Shown: positions 8,433 to 17,188 of the stretch, one piece after another
Layout: every line of letters begins with the position of its first letter
Position numbering within the stretch: the stretch's first letter is position 1
From: CAVQBJ01 sp963819075
GTDB lineage: Bacteria > Actinomycetota > Thermoleophilia > Solirubrobacterales > Solirubrobacteraceae
DNA: 64,000 bases
Reading direction: 5' to 3'
NCBI GenBank assembly: GCA_963819075.1
Contig: CAWFUP010000002.1
Span: 1,054,001-1,118,000, forward strand
Position numbers and translations under genes: made by a program
The notes under the pieces: generated by a model
The model's database searches: none
Told to the model about the DNA's origin: nothing
The model's input: only the letters and a program-made list of their open reading frames with translations

Positions 8433-11400
8433 TCAGGAGCCGATCGCGGCGCCCACGATGCCGACCACGAGCGCCACGGCGGCGCCGAGGCCGGCGAGCA
8501 GGGCGACGCCCGCGACGACGAGCTCGGTACGGTGCTCAGCCGCGCGTGCGACCTCCCCGGAAGGGACCGCGAGCGCTCGCTCGGCGCGTGCCGCGGCTCG
8601 CCGAGCGGCCTCGCGCTCGCGGTCGGCCGCGGCGCGTCGCGCGGCTGCCGCCTCGCCGGCCGGGGGGATGGGCTCGGGCCGGGCTTCGGGCGCGAGGATC
8701 TCGGGGGCCGTCAGGCCGGCCGCTGCCGCCTCGGCGGCGGCGAGCGCCTGGGCGGCCCGGTCGAGGGCGTCGTCGCGCTCGCGGCCGATCTCCTCGACCT
8801 GCTCGGAGAGCGCCTGGCGCGCGGCGCGCGCGGCGATCACTTCGCCTCGCAGCTCGTCCAGGGCGGCCTGCAGCTGCGCCCGGTCCGCCGCCTCGGCCCC
8901 GCCCTCGGCCAGCGCGCGGTCGAGCTCGTCGCGCTCCGCACGCAGCTCGTCGCGCTCAGAGGCCGCCCGCGTCGCCCGCTCGCGGGCCTGCTCGAGCTCG
9001 GCTGCGGCGGCGTCGCGGGCCGCGGTCGCGGCCTCGAGCTGCGCGGCCGAGGCGTCGCGCGCGGCCTGCGCGGCCTGCAGCTCGGCGGCGGTCTGCGTCG
9101 CCCCGGCGCGACGCTCCTCCAGGTCGGCGGCAGCGGCGTCGCGGGCGGCCTGCGCCGCCTCGAGCTCGACCGTGGTCCGGGTGGCCAGCGCCCGTAGATC
9201 CTCGAGCTCGACGGCATGGGCGTCGCGGGCCGCGCGCGCGGCCGCGAGCTCACCGGCCGTCAGGTCGTGCTCGCCGCGCACCCGCTCGAGCTCGCCGACA
9301 GAACCCTCGTGCTCGCTGCGCAGGCGCTCGAGCTCGCTCGTCGCCGCATCGCGCTCGTCGCGCACCCGTTCGATCTCGGCGGTCAGCGCGGTCAACTGCT
9401 CGTGCGCCCGCTCGGCGCGCGTCTGGGTGCCGGCGAGCTCGGCGTAGACCGGGGCGGAGCGCTCGAGCTCGGCGCGCGCGTCGGCGAGCTGCTGCGCGAG
9501 CAGACTGATGTGCTCCCGGGCCTCGGCGAGCTCGGCGCCGAACGGCGCCGTGCGGGTCACCTCGGCGCGGGCCTCCTCGAGCTCGCGCTCCAGGCGCGTC
9601 GCATGCCCCTCGACGTCGGCGAGGTCGGTCCGCTCGCCCGACAGGCGCTCGATCGTGAGCCGCGCGTCCTCGAGCTGGCGCTCGAGGCGCTCGGCCCGGG
9701 CCTCGGCTACGGCGATCTCGTCGCGCAGCGCATCGCGCGCCGCGGTCGCCTCGGCCAGGCGTTCCGTGAGCACTGCGGTCTCCTCGTCCGTCTCGACGGT
9801 GCGCCGTTCGAGCTCGACCTCGAGTCGGCGGGCGTCCTCGCGCACCGAGCGCAGCGCGGCGGCCTGCTCGTCCTCGCGGCGGCGCTGGTCGGCAACCTCC
9901 TCGCGCAGGTGTTCGAGCTCTTCCTGCAGCGGTGCGACGCGCTGCGCCTCGGCTTGCGTGCGCTCGAGCTCGGCGGTGAGGTCGGCACGGCGCTCGGCGA
10001 GCTCGGCGAGCTCGGCTCGGACCGAGCGCAGCTCGTCCTCGGCCGCCTGCTCGCGCTCGCCCGCTGAGACCTGCAGCGCGCTGACGGCCTCGGCCTGCTC
10101 GGCGCGCAGCGCGGCGAGCTCGCTGTCCAGGCGTGCGGCCTGCGCGCGCGACTCGGTCAGCTCGCGCGTGGCCTCGACGACGCGGGCGTCCGCGTCCTTC
10201 AGCGCCTCGGCCTGCTCAGCGAGCTGCTGCTCGCCCTCCTGCGCGCGCGCCGACTCGGCGCGGGCGTGATCGAGCGCCGCGGCCAGCGCCGTCTGCAGCT
10301 CCGAGGAGCTCGTTTGGGTCTCGCTGCGCTCGCGTTGCAGCCGCTCGATCTCGGCCTCGCGCACGAGCGTCAGCTCACGCATCCGCTCGATCTCCTGGTC
10401 GCGCGCCCGGTGGCCCTCCTCGCTCTCCTCGAGCTCGGTCTCGACCTCGCGCGCCCGCGCCTCGGCGCGGGCCGCGCGCTCCTGCAGCTCGGTCGTCTGC
10501 TCGCGGGCGTGCTCGAGCTCGCCCTGGATCCCCTCGGCGCGTTCGCCCGCCGCATCAGCGCGCGCCCGCAGCTCCTCGACGCGCAGCGCGAGCGCTGCGC
10601 GCTCCTCGGCGGTGGCCTCGGCGCGCTGCTCAGCCTCGCGGGCGCGCTCGGCCAGCTCATCGCGCGCCGACTGAGCCGTGGCCAGGCTCGCCTGCAGCTC
10701 ATCGCGATCCTCCTCGTGCAGCTGAATGCGACGGGCGAGCTCGGCTTCGGCTCGCTGGCCGTCGCCCTCCAGTTGCGTGGCTCGCGCCTGTTCGTCAGCC
10801 AGCCGGCGGTGCAGTTCGGTGATCTCGGCGGCGGTCTCGGCCTGCTCGGCCGTGCGGGCGCGGAGCTCGTCGAGCTCGACCTCGCCCGCGTGCAGGCGGT
10901 TGCGCAGTTCCGCGACGATCCCCTCGAGCTCGAGCGAGCGCTCCTGGACGGAACCCTGCGACACGCGAGCCTCGGCGAGGCGAGCATTGGCGGTGTGGCT
11001 CGAACGCTCGGCGGACTGACGGGCGTGCTGGGCGAGCTCGAGCTCGCGCTCGAGCTCCCGCGCCCGAGCCTGAAGCTCGTTGAGCTTGTGCAGGGGCGCC
11101 GTCTCCGCGGCCAGGCGCTCGCGGGTGCGCTCCTGCTCGTCGACCGTTTCGCGCAGCTCGTCGATGTCCGCGCGCGCGCGGGCCAGCTCGCCCTCGATGG
11201 CCGTCGTTCGGGTCCGGGCGTCGGCGGCGTGGCGCTCGGCGGCCTCGGCCGACAGCCGGGCGCTGTCACGCTCGCGCGTCAGCTCGTCGTTCGCCTCGGC
11301 GACGCGGAGCGCGTCGACGAGCCTTGCCTCGGCGTAACGCCGCTTGTCGGTGACCGCGTCGAGCTCCGCCGCGAGCGTGTCGACGCGCTCGCGCGCCTCG

Positions 11401-12056
11401 TCGGCCTCTCGCTCGGCGCGAGCGCTGACGCCGACGCGCTCGGCCAGCTCGGCCTGGAGCGCGTCGCGGTGCTCCTCGGCCGTGGCTCGGCGGTCGCGCT
11501 CCTGCGCGAGCTCGAGCTCGAGCCGGGTGCGGGCGGCCAGCTCCTCGCGCGCCTGCTCGCGCTCCGCGCGCAGCGCCCGCTCGGCCCGCACGCGCGCCTC
11601 GGCCTCGAGCTCACGTTCTCGCTCCGCTGCGGCGCGCCGGTCACGCTCGCCGGCGACCGCGGCTTCGGCAACGTCTGCGGCCGGGCCCTGCCGCTCACGT
11701 GCGGGTGCCGCGACGGCGCCGCCCGCCCCGCGGACCTGTGGCCGCGGGAGCGGGAGCGGTGGCGCGTCCGCGGGCGCGAGGGTGAACGTCGTCTCGCCGG
11801 ACATCCACACGGCCGACGCCGAGTACGCCCCGCGCCACGGACCACCGTCGGGCGTGGCCACGGCCCCGCGCTGGTCGGGGCCGGGGAGCGCGGTCAGACG
11901 ATGCACCCGGGGTCCGTCGCGCAGCACGAGATCGGGGGGCTCGATCGGGGTCGGCCGCCGGGCGCGCCAGCGACCGGTGACGCGCAGGAGCACTGTCGAG
12001 GCGGTTGCGGCCACCTGCTCGAAGCGGTCGACGTCGAAGGACAGACGATCGGGCAT
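8433..12056 (-). CDS. 1207-aa coiled-coil protein with C-terminal membrane anchor
   Basis: Residues 1-105 form a compact, mostly beta-like N-terminal region (starts MPDRLSFDVDRFEQV). Residues about 110-1150 are an almost uninterrupted Glu/Ala/Arg-rich heptad pattern, typical of a long parallel coiled coil. A single hydrophobic segment closes the protein at about 1175-1205 (VVAGVALLAGLGAAVALVVG). It therefore looks like a rod tethered to the inner membrane by its tail with a globular head at the far end. No SMC ATPase motifs are present, so it is not an SMC or Rad50. It starts 9 bp after the tmk stop and is probably translationally coupled. The role is unknown; structural or cell-envelope scaffolding is inference from shape. 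Confidence 0.75.
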   Translation of the reverse strand: MPDRLSFDVDRFEQVAATASTVLLRVTGRWRARRPTPIEPPDLVLRDGPRVHRLTALPGPDQRGAVATPDGGPWRGAYSASAVWMSGETTFTLAPADAPPLPLPRPQVRGAGGAVAAPARERQGPAADVAEAAVAGERDRRAAAERERELEAEARVRAERALRAEREQAREELAARTRLELELAQERDRRATAEEHRDALQAELAERVGVSARAEREADEARERVDTLAAELDAVTDKRRYAEARLVDALRVAEANDELTRERDSARLSAEAAERHAADARTRTTAIEGELARARADIDELRETVDEQERTRERLAAETAPLHKLNELQARARELERELELAQHARQSAERSSHTANARLAEARVSQGSVQERSLELEGIVAELRNRLHAGEVELDELRARTAEQAETAAEITELHRRLADEQARATQLEGDGQRAEAELARRIQLHEEDRDELQASLATAQSARDELAERAREAEQRAEATAEERAALALRVEELRARADAAGERAEGIQGELEHAREQTTELQERAARAEARAREVETELEESEEGHRARDQEIERMRELTLVREAEIERLQRERSETQTSSSELQTALAAALDHARAESARAQEGEQQLAEQAEALKDADARVVEATRELTESRAQAARLDSELAALRAEQAEAVSALQVSAGEREQAAEDELRSVRAELAELAERRADLTAELERTQAEAQRVAPLQEELEHLREEVADQRRREDEQAAALRSVREDARRLEVELERRTVETDEETAVLTERLAEATAARDALRDEIAVAEARAERLERQLEDARLTIERLSGERTDLADVEGHATRLERELEEARAEVTRTAPFGAELAEAREHISLLAQQLADARAELERSAPVYAELAGTQTRAERAHEQLTALTAEIERVRDERDAATSELERLRSEHEGSVGELERVRGEHDLTAGELAAARAARDAHAVELEDLRALATRTTVELEAAQAARDAAAADLEERRAGATQTAAELQAAQAARDASAAQLEAATAARDAAAAELEQARERATRAASERDELRAERDELDRALAEGGAEAADRAQLQAALDELRGEVIAARAARQALSEQVEEIGRERDDALDRAAQALAAAEAAAAGLTAPEILAPEARPEPIPPAGEAAAARRAAADREREAARRAAARAERALAVPSGEVARAAEHRTELVVAGVALLAGLGAAVALVVGIVGAAIGS

Positions 12057-12065
12057 GTGCAGGTC

Positions 12066-12698
12066 CTATCCGACGGCGGCGAGCAGGTCGCCGATCGCCT
12101 CCAGCGCCGCCGCGCGCACCGGCTCGATCCCGTCGCGGGCGTCGATCACGCGCACGCGCCGGGGCTCGGACGCCGCGAGCACGTCGTACGCCGTCGCGAT
12201 GGTGGCGAAGAAGTCCTCGTGCTCGCGCTCGAGCCGGTCGGGCGCCTCGGCGCGGTCGCGTTGGCGCGCGCGGCCGGTCTGCGGGTCGATGCGCAGCAGC
12301 AGGGTGCGGTCGGCGACGAGGTCGCCGGTGGCAAACGCGTTGATGGCCCGCACCGCCTCGATGCCGAGCCCGCGTCCCGCGCCCTGGTAGGCCAGGGAGG
12401 AGTCGACGAAGCGGTCGAGCAGCACCCACGTGCCCGACTCCAGCAGGGGCTCGATGCGCTCCTCGACGAGCTGGGCGCGCGCCGCCGCGTACAACAGCGC
12501 CTCGGTCCGCGCGCCGATCCGCAGCTCCGGGTCCTTCACGAGGTCGCGCACGCGCTCGGACACCGCCACTCCGCCCGGCTCGCGCAGCAGCTCGACGGCC
12601 GCCCCGCGCGCCGAGATCGCGTCGACGAGCGTGCCGGCGAGCGTTGTCTTGCCCGCGCCGTCGAGGCCCTCGATCGTGATCAGCCGTCCCCGAGCCAC
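12066..12698 (-). CDS. tmk: Thymidylate (dTMP) kinase
   Basis: The enzyme phosphorylates dTMP to dTDP in dTTP synthesis. The 210-residue length is typical. The P-loop ITIEGLDGAGKTT lies at residues 8-19. EPGG follows near 42, and LLDRFVDSSLAYQGAGRG is the family DR[FY] signature near 95-112. The start is GTG 12698, giving MARGRLITIEG directly before the P-loop strand as in other Tmk proteins; the ribosome site is weak. The gene is divergent from holB, so two replication functions sit back to back. Confidence 0.95.
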   Translation of the reverse strand: MARGRLITIEGLDGAGKTTLAGTLVDAISARGAAVELLREPGGVAVSERVRDLVKDPELRIGARTEALLYAAARAQLVEERIEPLLESGTWVLLDRFVDSSLAYQGAGRGLGIEAVRAINAFATGDLVADRTLLLRIDPQTGRARQRDRAEAPDRLEREHEDFFATIATAYDVLAASEPRRVRVIDARDGIEPVRAAALEAIGDLLAAVG

Positions 12699-12774
12699 AG
12701 CGGGACCGTACCGACGATCGGCTGCGCACCGCGCGCTCCCATCCACGCGGACGACTGTGCCAGCATGAACGGCC

Positions 12775-13923
12775 GTGTCGAGTGAGCATCCATCCGTGCC
12801 GCTGCCGGGCCTCGACGCGCAGCCGCACGCCCGCGCCGTGCTGTCGGCCGCGCTCGGGCCGGGCGGGCGCCCCTCGCATGCGTATCTGTTCCACGGCCCT
12901 CCCGGGTCGGGCAAGCGCCGCGTCGCCGAGGCGTTCGCGGCCGCGCTGCTCGCCAAGGGCGCGGCCGATCCCGCCGGCGCCGCCGAGCGCGTGGCGCGGC
13001 GCACCCATCCCGACCTGACGTGGGTGACGCCGAGCGGCGCCGCCGAGATGCTGGTCGCCGACGTCGACGAGCCGGTGATCGCAGCGGCCACGCGCACCCC
13101 GTTCGAGTCCGCGAGGCGCGTGTTCGTGATCGAGCGCGCCGAGACGATGAACGACCAGGCCGCGAACCGGATGCTCAAGACACTCGAGGAACCCCCGGCG
13201 TTCGTGCACCTCGTGCTGCTCGTCGATCGCCCCGAGGACCTGCTGGCCACGATCGCCTCGCGCTGCCAGCGCGTGCGCTTCGATCCCCCGCCGAGCGCGG
13301 AGATCGCCGCCGGCCTGCGCGACGCGGGCGTCGCGCAGGAGACCGCGGAGGCCTGCGCTCGGCTCGCCCTCGGCGATGCGCGCCTCGCCGCCGATCTCGC
13401 CGCGGCGCCCGGGAGCGCGCTGCGCGCCGCGGCCGAGCGCTACGTGCGGCGCGCGCTCGACGCCGACATCGCCGACCGGCCGTGGGCGGAGTTGCTGGAG
13501 GCTGCCCGGAGCGCCGGCGAGCGCGCCGGGGAGGTCGTCAAGGCAGCCGTCGAGGACGAGCTGACGGCGATCCCGGCCAGGGAGCGCCGGCGCCACGAGC
13601 GCGAGGCCGTCGAGCGCATCCGCCGCGCCGAGCGGCGGGCGCGCACGAGCGAGCTCGACCTCGGGCTGCGCCTGGCGGGGCTGTGGCTGCGCGACGTCGC
13701 GTGCCTGGCCGACGGCATGGACGAGCTCGTCTATGCGGTCGACCGCGCGGACGAGCTGCGCGCCGATGCCGAGGGCCGCGGCGGTTCGGACCTGCGAGCG
13801 GGCGTCGCGCTCGTGGAGGACAGCCGCCAGCGGCTCGCGCTCAATGTCAGCGAGGAGCTCGCGCTCGAGGCGCTCGCCTACCGCCTGATGGAACGCCTCG
13901 CGCCGGCCGGGGCCGTGCGCTGA
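12775..13923 (+). CDS. holB: DNA polymerase III delta' subunit (clamp loader)
   Basis: This is the delta' subunit of the clamp-loader complex, which loads the beta clamp on primed DNA. The protein has 382 residues starting at GTG 12775. Features are the N-terminal AAA+ fold with GPPGSGKR at 41-48, the partner motif NRMLKTLEEPP, and the sensor region ATIASRCQRVRF, all characteristic of HolB/DnaX-like proteins. The P-loop ends in Arg rather than Thr/Ser, consistent with delta' subunits that do not hydrolyse ATP. The classical zinc-binding cysteines of DnaX are absent, which supports delta' over tau/gamma. A long helical C-terminal region follows. Confidence 0.9.
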   Translation: MSSEHPSVPLPGLDAQPHARAVLSAALGPGGRPSHAYLFHGPPGSGKRRVAEAFAAALLAKGAADPAGAAERVARRTHPDLTWVTPSGAAEMLVADVDEPVIAAATRTPFESARRVFVIERAETMNDQAANRMLKTLEEPPAFVHLVLLVDRPEDLLATIASRCQRVRFDPPPSAEIAAGLRDAGVAQETAEACARLALGDARLAADLAAAPGSALRAAAERYVRRALDADIADRPWAELLEAARSAGERAGEVVKAAVEDELTAIPARERRRHEREAVERIRRAERRARTSELDLGLRLAGLWLRDVACLADGMDELVYAVDRADELRADAEGRGGSDLRAGVALVEDSRQRLALNVSEELALEALAYRLMERLAPAGAVR

Positions 13924-13972
13924 TTTTGTCCGGGCCGCACGTGATCGGCCGCCGAGCGCGCGGACCCCGCCG

Positions 13973-14849
13973 CTACCCTGCGCCGATCGGCCCGAGCCGC
14001 GGGGTGCGTCCGTACAGCTCGTGCGCGAGGAAGCGCGAGAAGAGGCGGTGGTGCGGTCCGTGGAAGTCCGAGGACCCCGTGCTGAGCAGCCCGAGCTCCT
14101 CGCAGCGGTCGGCGAGCAGCAGCGTCTGCTCCTCGGTGTGCGTGACGTAGAAGGCCTCGACCCCGTCGAGGCCCTCGGCGCTGAAGCGCGCGATCGTCGC
14201 CAGCACCTCGGCCGGGTCCTCGACGTCCCAGAACGGGTGCGCCCAGATCGCGACGCCGCCGGCGTCGTGCACGGTGGCGATGGCCTGCGCGACCGTCGGG
14301 ACCTCGCGCCCGCGAAACGCCGGGCGGCCCTCGATCAGGTAGGCGACGAGGAAGGCGCTCGGGTCCTCCAGGCCCTCGGCGGCCAGGCGTTCGGCGTTCA
14401 CCGGGCACCCGACGACCGCCTGGGCGAGATGCGGACGGCCGATCGGCGCGCCCGCGGCGCGCCGCTCATCGATCGCGCGCTCGTCGAGCTCGAAGCCGAG
14501 CTCGCGCAGGGCGTGCGCCATCCGCTCGGCCCGCCGACCGCGATCGGCCCGGAAGGTGGCCAGGCGCTCGGACAGGGCGGCGTCGTGGTGGTCGATGCCG
14601 TAGCCGAGGATGTGCAGGTCCTCGCCGCAGGGATCGACCGAGGACAGCTCGACCGCGGTCACGACGCGCACGCCGTGGGCCTCGCCGGCCCGTAGCGCCT
14701 CATCGACGCCGGCGGTCGTGTCGTGGTCGGAGAGCGCGAGCAGCCGCACGCCGGCCTCGGCGGCCAGCCGCACCACCTCGGCGGGCGTCGAGCTCGCCGT
14801 CGGAATGGCGCGAATGCGCCTGCAGGTCGAACGTCGGAGCGCCGGACAC
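13973..14849 (-). CDS. PHP-domain phosphoesterase, frameshifted near the N-terminus
   Basis: PHP proteins of this type (YciV/TrpH-like) hydrolyse phosphodiesters such as RNA 5' ends or nucleoside 3',5'-bisphosphate using a metal cluster. The expected start, GTG 14849, encodes SGAPTFDLQAHSRHSDGEL with the H-x-H metal motif. The rest (PAEVVRLAAEAG...LALSDHDTT...GGVAIWAHPFW...TGSSDFHGP) is in the next frame from about 14788 down to 13973. Removing one base (the C at plus-strand 14789) would join them as DGELTPAEVVRLA, exactly the family consensus. Without the repair, translation can only begin at an internal GTG (14776) and would lack two metal ligands. It is either a recent pseudogene or a one-base sequence error. 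It converges with holB. Confidence 0.8.
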
Positions 14850-14943
14850 GGCCGCCCATCATGACCGGCGCCTCACGCGGGCGCCGCGTGGGCACGGATT
14901 GGTATGGTCGTCCGTCCTCTAGCTACAGTGTCGTGTTGAGGGG

Positions 14944-15636
14944 TTGGCGGTCGGCGCACGGCTGCCGATAGATGTCATGGAACGGCCACCCTGGAGGAAT
15001 GTCGGTGAGCAGCAACCCAGCCCACGTCGCACCGGAGCGAGAGCGGTGACACGGCGGCGGATCCTCTTTCGCGGCAGACCCCCGCGCGATACCGATCGCG
15101 AGGAGCGCGATCGCGACGCCTTCGAGCGCACCCACCGCGTGCTGCTCGGGCTCCCCGAGCAGCGGTGGACCGTCGTCAGCCCCTACAGCCATCGCAGCGG
15201 CCATAGCGGGCACGTGCTCGTCGGACCCGCCGGCGTCTACCTCGTCATCGCCCGCAAGCCGCCCGGCTCAGTGCGCGTCAAGGACGGCGTCCCCTGGTTT
15301 CGCCAGGGCGCCGACAGCCAACACGAGCGCCCGGCCACCGACGTCGCCCGCAAGGCGCTCGACCCGGCGCAGGCGCTCGCGCGCGAGATCCGCTCGCGCA
15401 CCGGACGCGGTCCCACCGTGCATGCCGTCGTCGTGCTGTGGTCGGAGTTTCCCCAGCGGGTCGCCGAGACCAATCAGGTGACCTTCGTGCACGGGCGCGA
15501 GCTCGCCGGGTGGCTGCGCTCGCGCGCCCCCGAGCTCGACCGTCCGGGGCTCGACGAGGTGGCCCAGGCGACCGCCAACATCGCCGCCGAGCATGCGCGG
15601 CGCTTCAAGACCTCGGCGGGCCCGCGCGCCGCGTGA
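14944..15636 (+). CDS. NERD-like (nuclease-related domain) protein
   Basis: This 230-residue frame has a likelier start at GTG 15046 (TRRRILFRGR), giving about 196 residues; residues before that are unlike any family. The core LPEQRWTVV...GHVLVGPAGVYLVIARKPPG follows the NERD pattern, in which a GP.G.f.ie.K motif forms part of a restriction-endonuclease-like fold. VHAVVVLWSEF and VTFVHGRELAGWLR fit the later strands. The acidic residue before GPAG and the Glu of the usual 'IETK' are not clearly kept (IARK), so nuclease activity is doubtful. A second NERD protein lies 600 bp downstream. Confidence 0.65.
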   Translation: MAVGARLPIDVMERPPWRNVGEQQPSPRRTGARAVTRRRILFRGRPPRDTDREERDRDAFERTHRVLLGLPEQRWTVVSPYSHRSGHSGHVLVGPAGVYLVIARKPPGSVRVKDGVPWFRQGADSQHERPATDVARKALDPAQALAREIRSRTGRGPTVHAVVVLWSEFPQRVAETNQVTFVHGRELAGWLRSRAPELDRPGLDEVAQATANIAAEHARRFKTSAGPRAA

Positions 15637-15645
15637 GCGGCGCCG

Positions 15646-16002
15646 TCAGGACGGGTTCCCGAGCGCCTCGCCGCCGACGTATGGCTCGACGCGCTCGGCG
15701 AGCGTGGTGCGGAAGTTGCGCAGCCAGCTGTAGTAGCTGCGCGCCTGGCGGCCGAGCGGGGTCGTATCGAGCTCGGCCGGGCCCTGGCACTCGAGCCGGT
15801 GGAAGGCGGCATCGGTCTGCTGGGCGCGGCGCAGCTCCTCGCCCCACGTGACCTCGAGGTAGGCGAGGGCAACCTTCAGCTCGCCGGCGCGCATCGAGGC
15901 GGCGTCGTCGAGCTGGTCGAGGACGGTCATGAGCTCCTCCTGCAGCCAGCGGTGCTCGGCGTGGATGCGGAGGAGAAGGGAGGTGTCAACGGGAGGGTTC
16001 AT
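15646..16002 (-). CDS. Small helical protein of unknown function
   Basis: The 118-residue frame starts at ATG 16002 (MNPPVDTSLLLRIHAEHRWLQ). An in-frame upstream extension of 53 residues looks non-coding. The sequence is amphipathic and mostly helical, with HAEHRWLQEELMTVLDQL and YYSWLRNFRTTLAERVEPYV. Scattered His and Glu residues suggest a hemerythrin-like four-helix bundle, but the metal-ligand pattern is incomplete and I would not name it so. It converges on the NERD-like gene with a 9-bp gap and is divergent from the second NERD gene. Confidence 0.55.
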   Translation of the reverse strand: MNPPVDTSLLLRIHAEHRWLQEELMTVLDQLDDAASMRAGELKVALAYLEVTWGEELRRAQQTDAAFHRLECQGPAELDTTPLGRQARSYYSWLRNFRTTLAERVEPYVGGEALGNPS

Positions 16003-16238
16003 GTGTGCGATCTGGGACTCGATCTGGGCTCGGAGGGGACGTGCTCTGCCATGGGATTCGGCGGCGCCAATCGGGCTCTTGAGAACCCGTCGACCGCTCT
16101 GAACGCTCGTTCCGCAGCGATGAGTAGGGCTGCGGTGAACGGCGTTTGCAAACTCGGTCATTCGTTTACGCTGGCGGGCCCGGCCGCGCGTCGAGCGAAG
16201 CCGATCCGGGTCAAGCGATCGGCGCTCGCGCCGATGCT

Positions 16239-16988
16239 ATGGGTGTGAATGCGCACTTTCCGCAGCTGCGCCGCCACCCTCCCTCGACCGGCCGCGCGCC
16301 GGGTCAATACACGCGGGCCCTCGTGCGGCGGATGCGCATGCGCGCTCTGCTGACGCTGGGGCTGTTCGCCGTCTTCACGGTGCTCGTCGGTCGCGTGTTC
16401 GGCTTCGACCACGTCGTCTTCGAGATCGCCGAGGTTGCGCTGCTGTGCGTGTGCTTCGCGGTCACGCGCTACGTGCTGCCGGTCGTCGAGCGCTACGACC
16501 GCGGTGCCAAGGGCGAGGAGTACGTTGGCTCGATCCTCGACGAGCTGCGAACCGACGGCTGGCTCGTCATCCACGACGCCGAGCTGCAGCAGAGCAACGT
16601 CGACCACATCGTGCTCGGGCCGGCCGGCCTGTTCACGATCGAGACGAAGAGCAACCCGGGTCCGATCAGCGTGCAGCGGCTGCACGGCCGGCTCATCCGC
16701 CAGGTCCAGCTGCAGCGCGAGCGCGTCGAGGCGCTCATCGGCGAGTCGGCCGAGCCGCTGCTCGTCTACAGCCGCGCGCACGTGGATCGCCCCGGACGCC
16801 GCCGGAAGGGCATCCGCGTGCTCGAGGCCGACATGCTTCCGGGCTTCCTGGAGGAGCATCCGCGTGTGCTGAGCGACGAGCAGATCGCCGAGGTGCGCGC
16901 GCGCCTGCTCGCGACCTTCGACGCGAAGACCGGACGCCCGCGGCGCCCGCTGGCCGACCGCTTAGCGGCGGCGAGCAGGCACTCCTGA
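16239..16988 (+). CDS. Membrane-anchored NERD-domain protein
   Basis: This 249-residue protein has two adjacent hydrophobic segments near the N-terminus (ALLTLGLFAVFTVLVGRVFGF and VFEIAEVALLCVCFAVTRYVL). A NERD domain follows: GAKGEEYVGSILDEL, then WLVIHDAEL, NVDHIVLGPAGLFTIETKSN and later YSRAHVD. The D-x-E-T-K pattern (DHIVLGP...IETK) is the intact nuclease-like core, unlike its upstream paralogue. ATG 16239 and ATG 16332 (MRMRALL) are both possible starts; the second places the membrane segment at the very N-terminus. NERD proteins are thought to act on nucleic acids, but their role in most bacteria is unsettled. Confidence 0.75.
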   Translation: MGVNAHFPQLRRHPPSTGRAPGQYTRALVRRMRMRALLTLGLFAVFTVLVGRVFGFDHVVFEIAEVALLCVCFAVTRYVLPVVERYDRGAKGEEYVGSILDELRTDGWLVIHDAELQQSNVDHIVLGPAGLFTIETKSNPGPISVQRLHGRLIRQVQLQRERVEALIGESAEPLLVYSRAHVDRPGRRRKGIRVLEADMLPGFLEEHPRVLSDEQIAEVRARLLATFDAKTGRPRRPLADRLAAASRHS

Positions 16989-17113
16989 GGATCGTCGGGA
17001 CCCGCGCTACGAGCCTCGGCCAGAACCGGACCGAGTCGACCAGTCCGCGGGGTAAGCTGACGATAGGGCTCGTGACGGTCCTCACAATCGAATAGCAAGT
17101 TGTCATCGAGTGT

Positions 17114-17166
17114 GCCGGCGGCGATCCCGCCCGGCACCGGAGTCGGAACGGGCGGCGATCCCGCCC
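17114..17166 (+). promoter_or_regulatory. Twin 16-bp direct repeats, each an imperfect hairpin, before the E1 alpha gene
   Basis: GGCGGCGATCCCGCCC occurs at 17117-17132 and again at 17151-17166. Each copy is itself nearly palindromic (GGGCGG-CGATC-CCGCCC in the second; GCCGGCGG-CGATC-CCGCCCGGC in the first, with one bulged C). They lie 23-75 bp upstream of ATG 17189. They could be a pair of operator sites for a dimeric regulator or a structured 5' leader. No regulator gene adjoins. Confidence 0.4.
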
Positions 17167-17188
17167 ACCGAGAAAGGGCTGACCGCCT

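Noticed and set aside
10266..12785. Plus-strand open frame of 839 codons
   Set aside because: It is antisense to the coiled-coil gene and tmk. The Leu/Arg-rich product mirrors Glu/Arg codons on the other strand, and tmk is certain.
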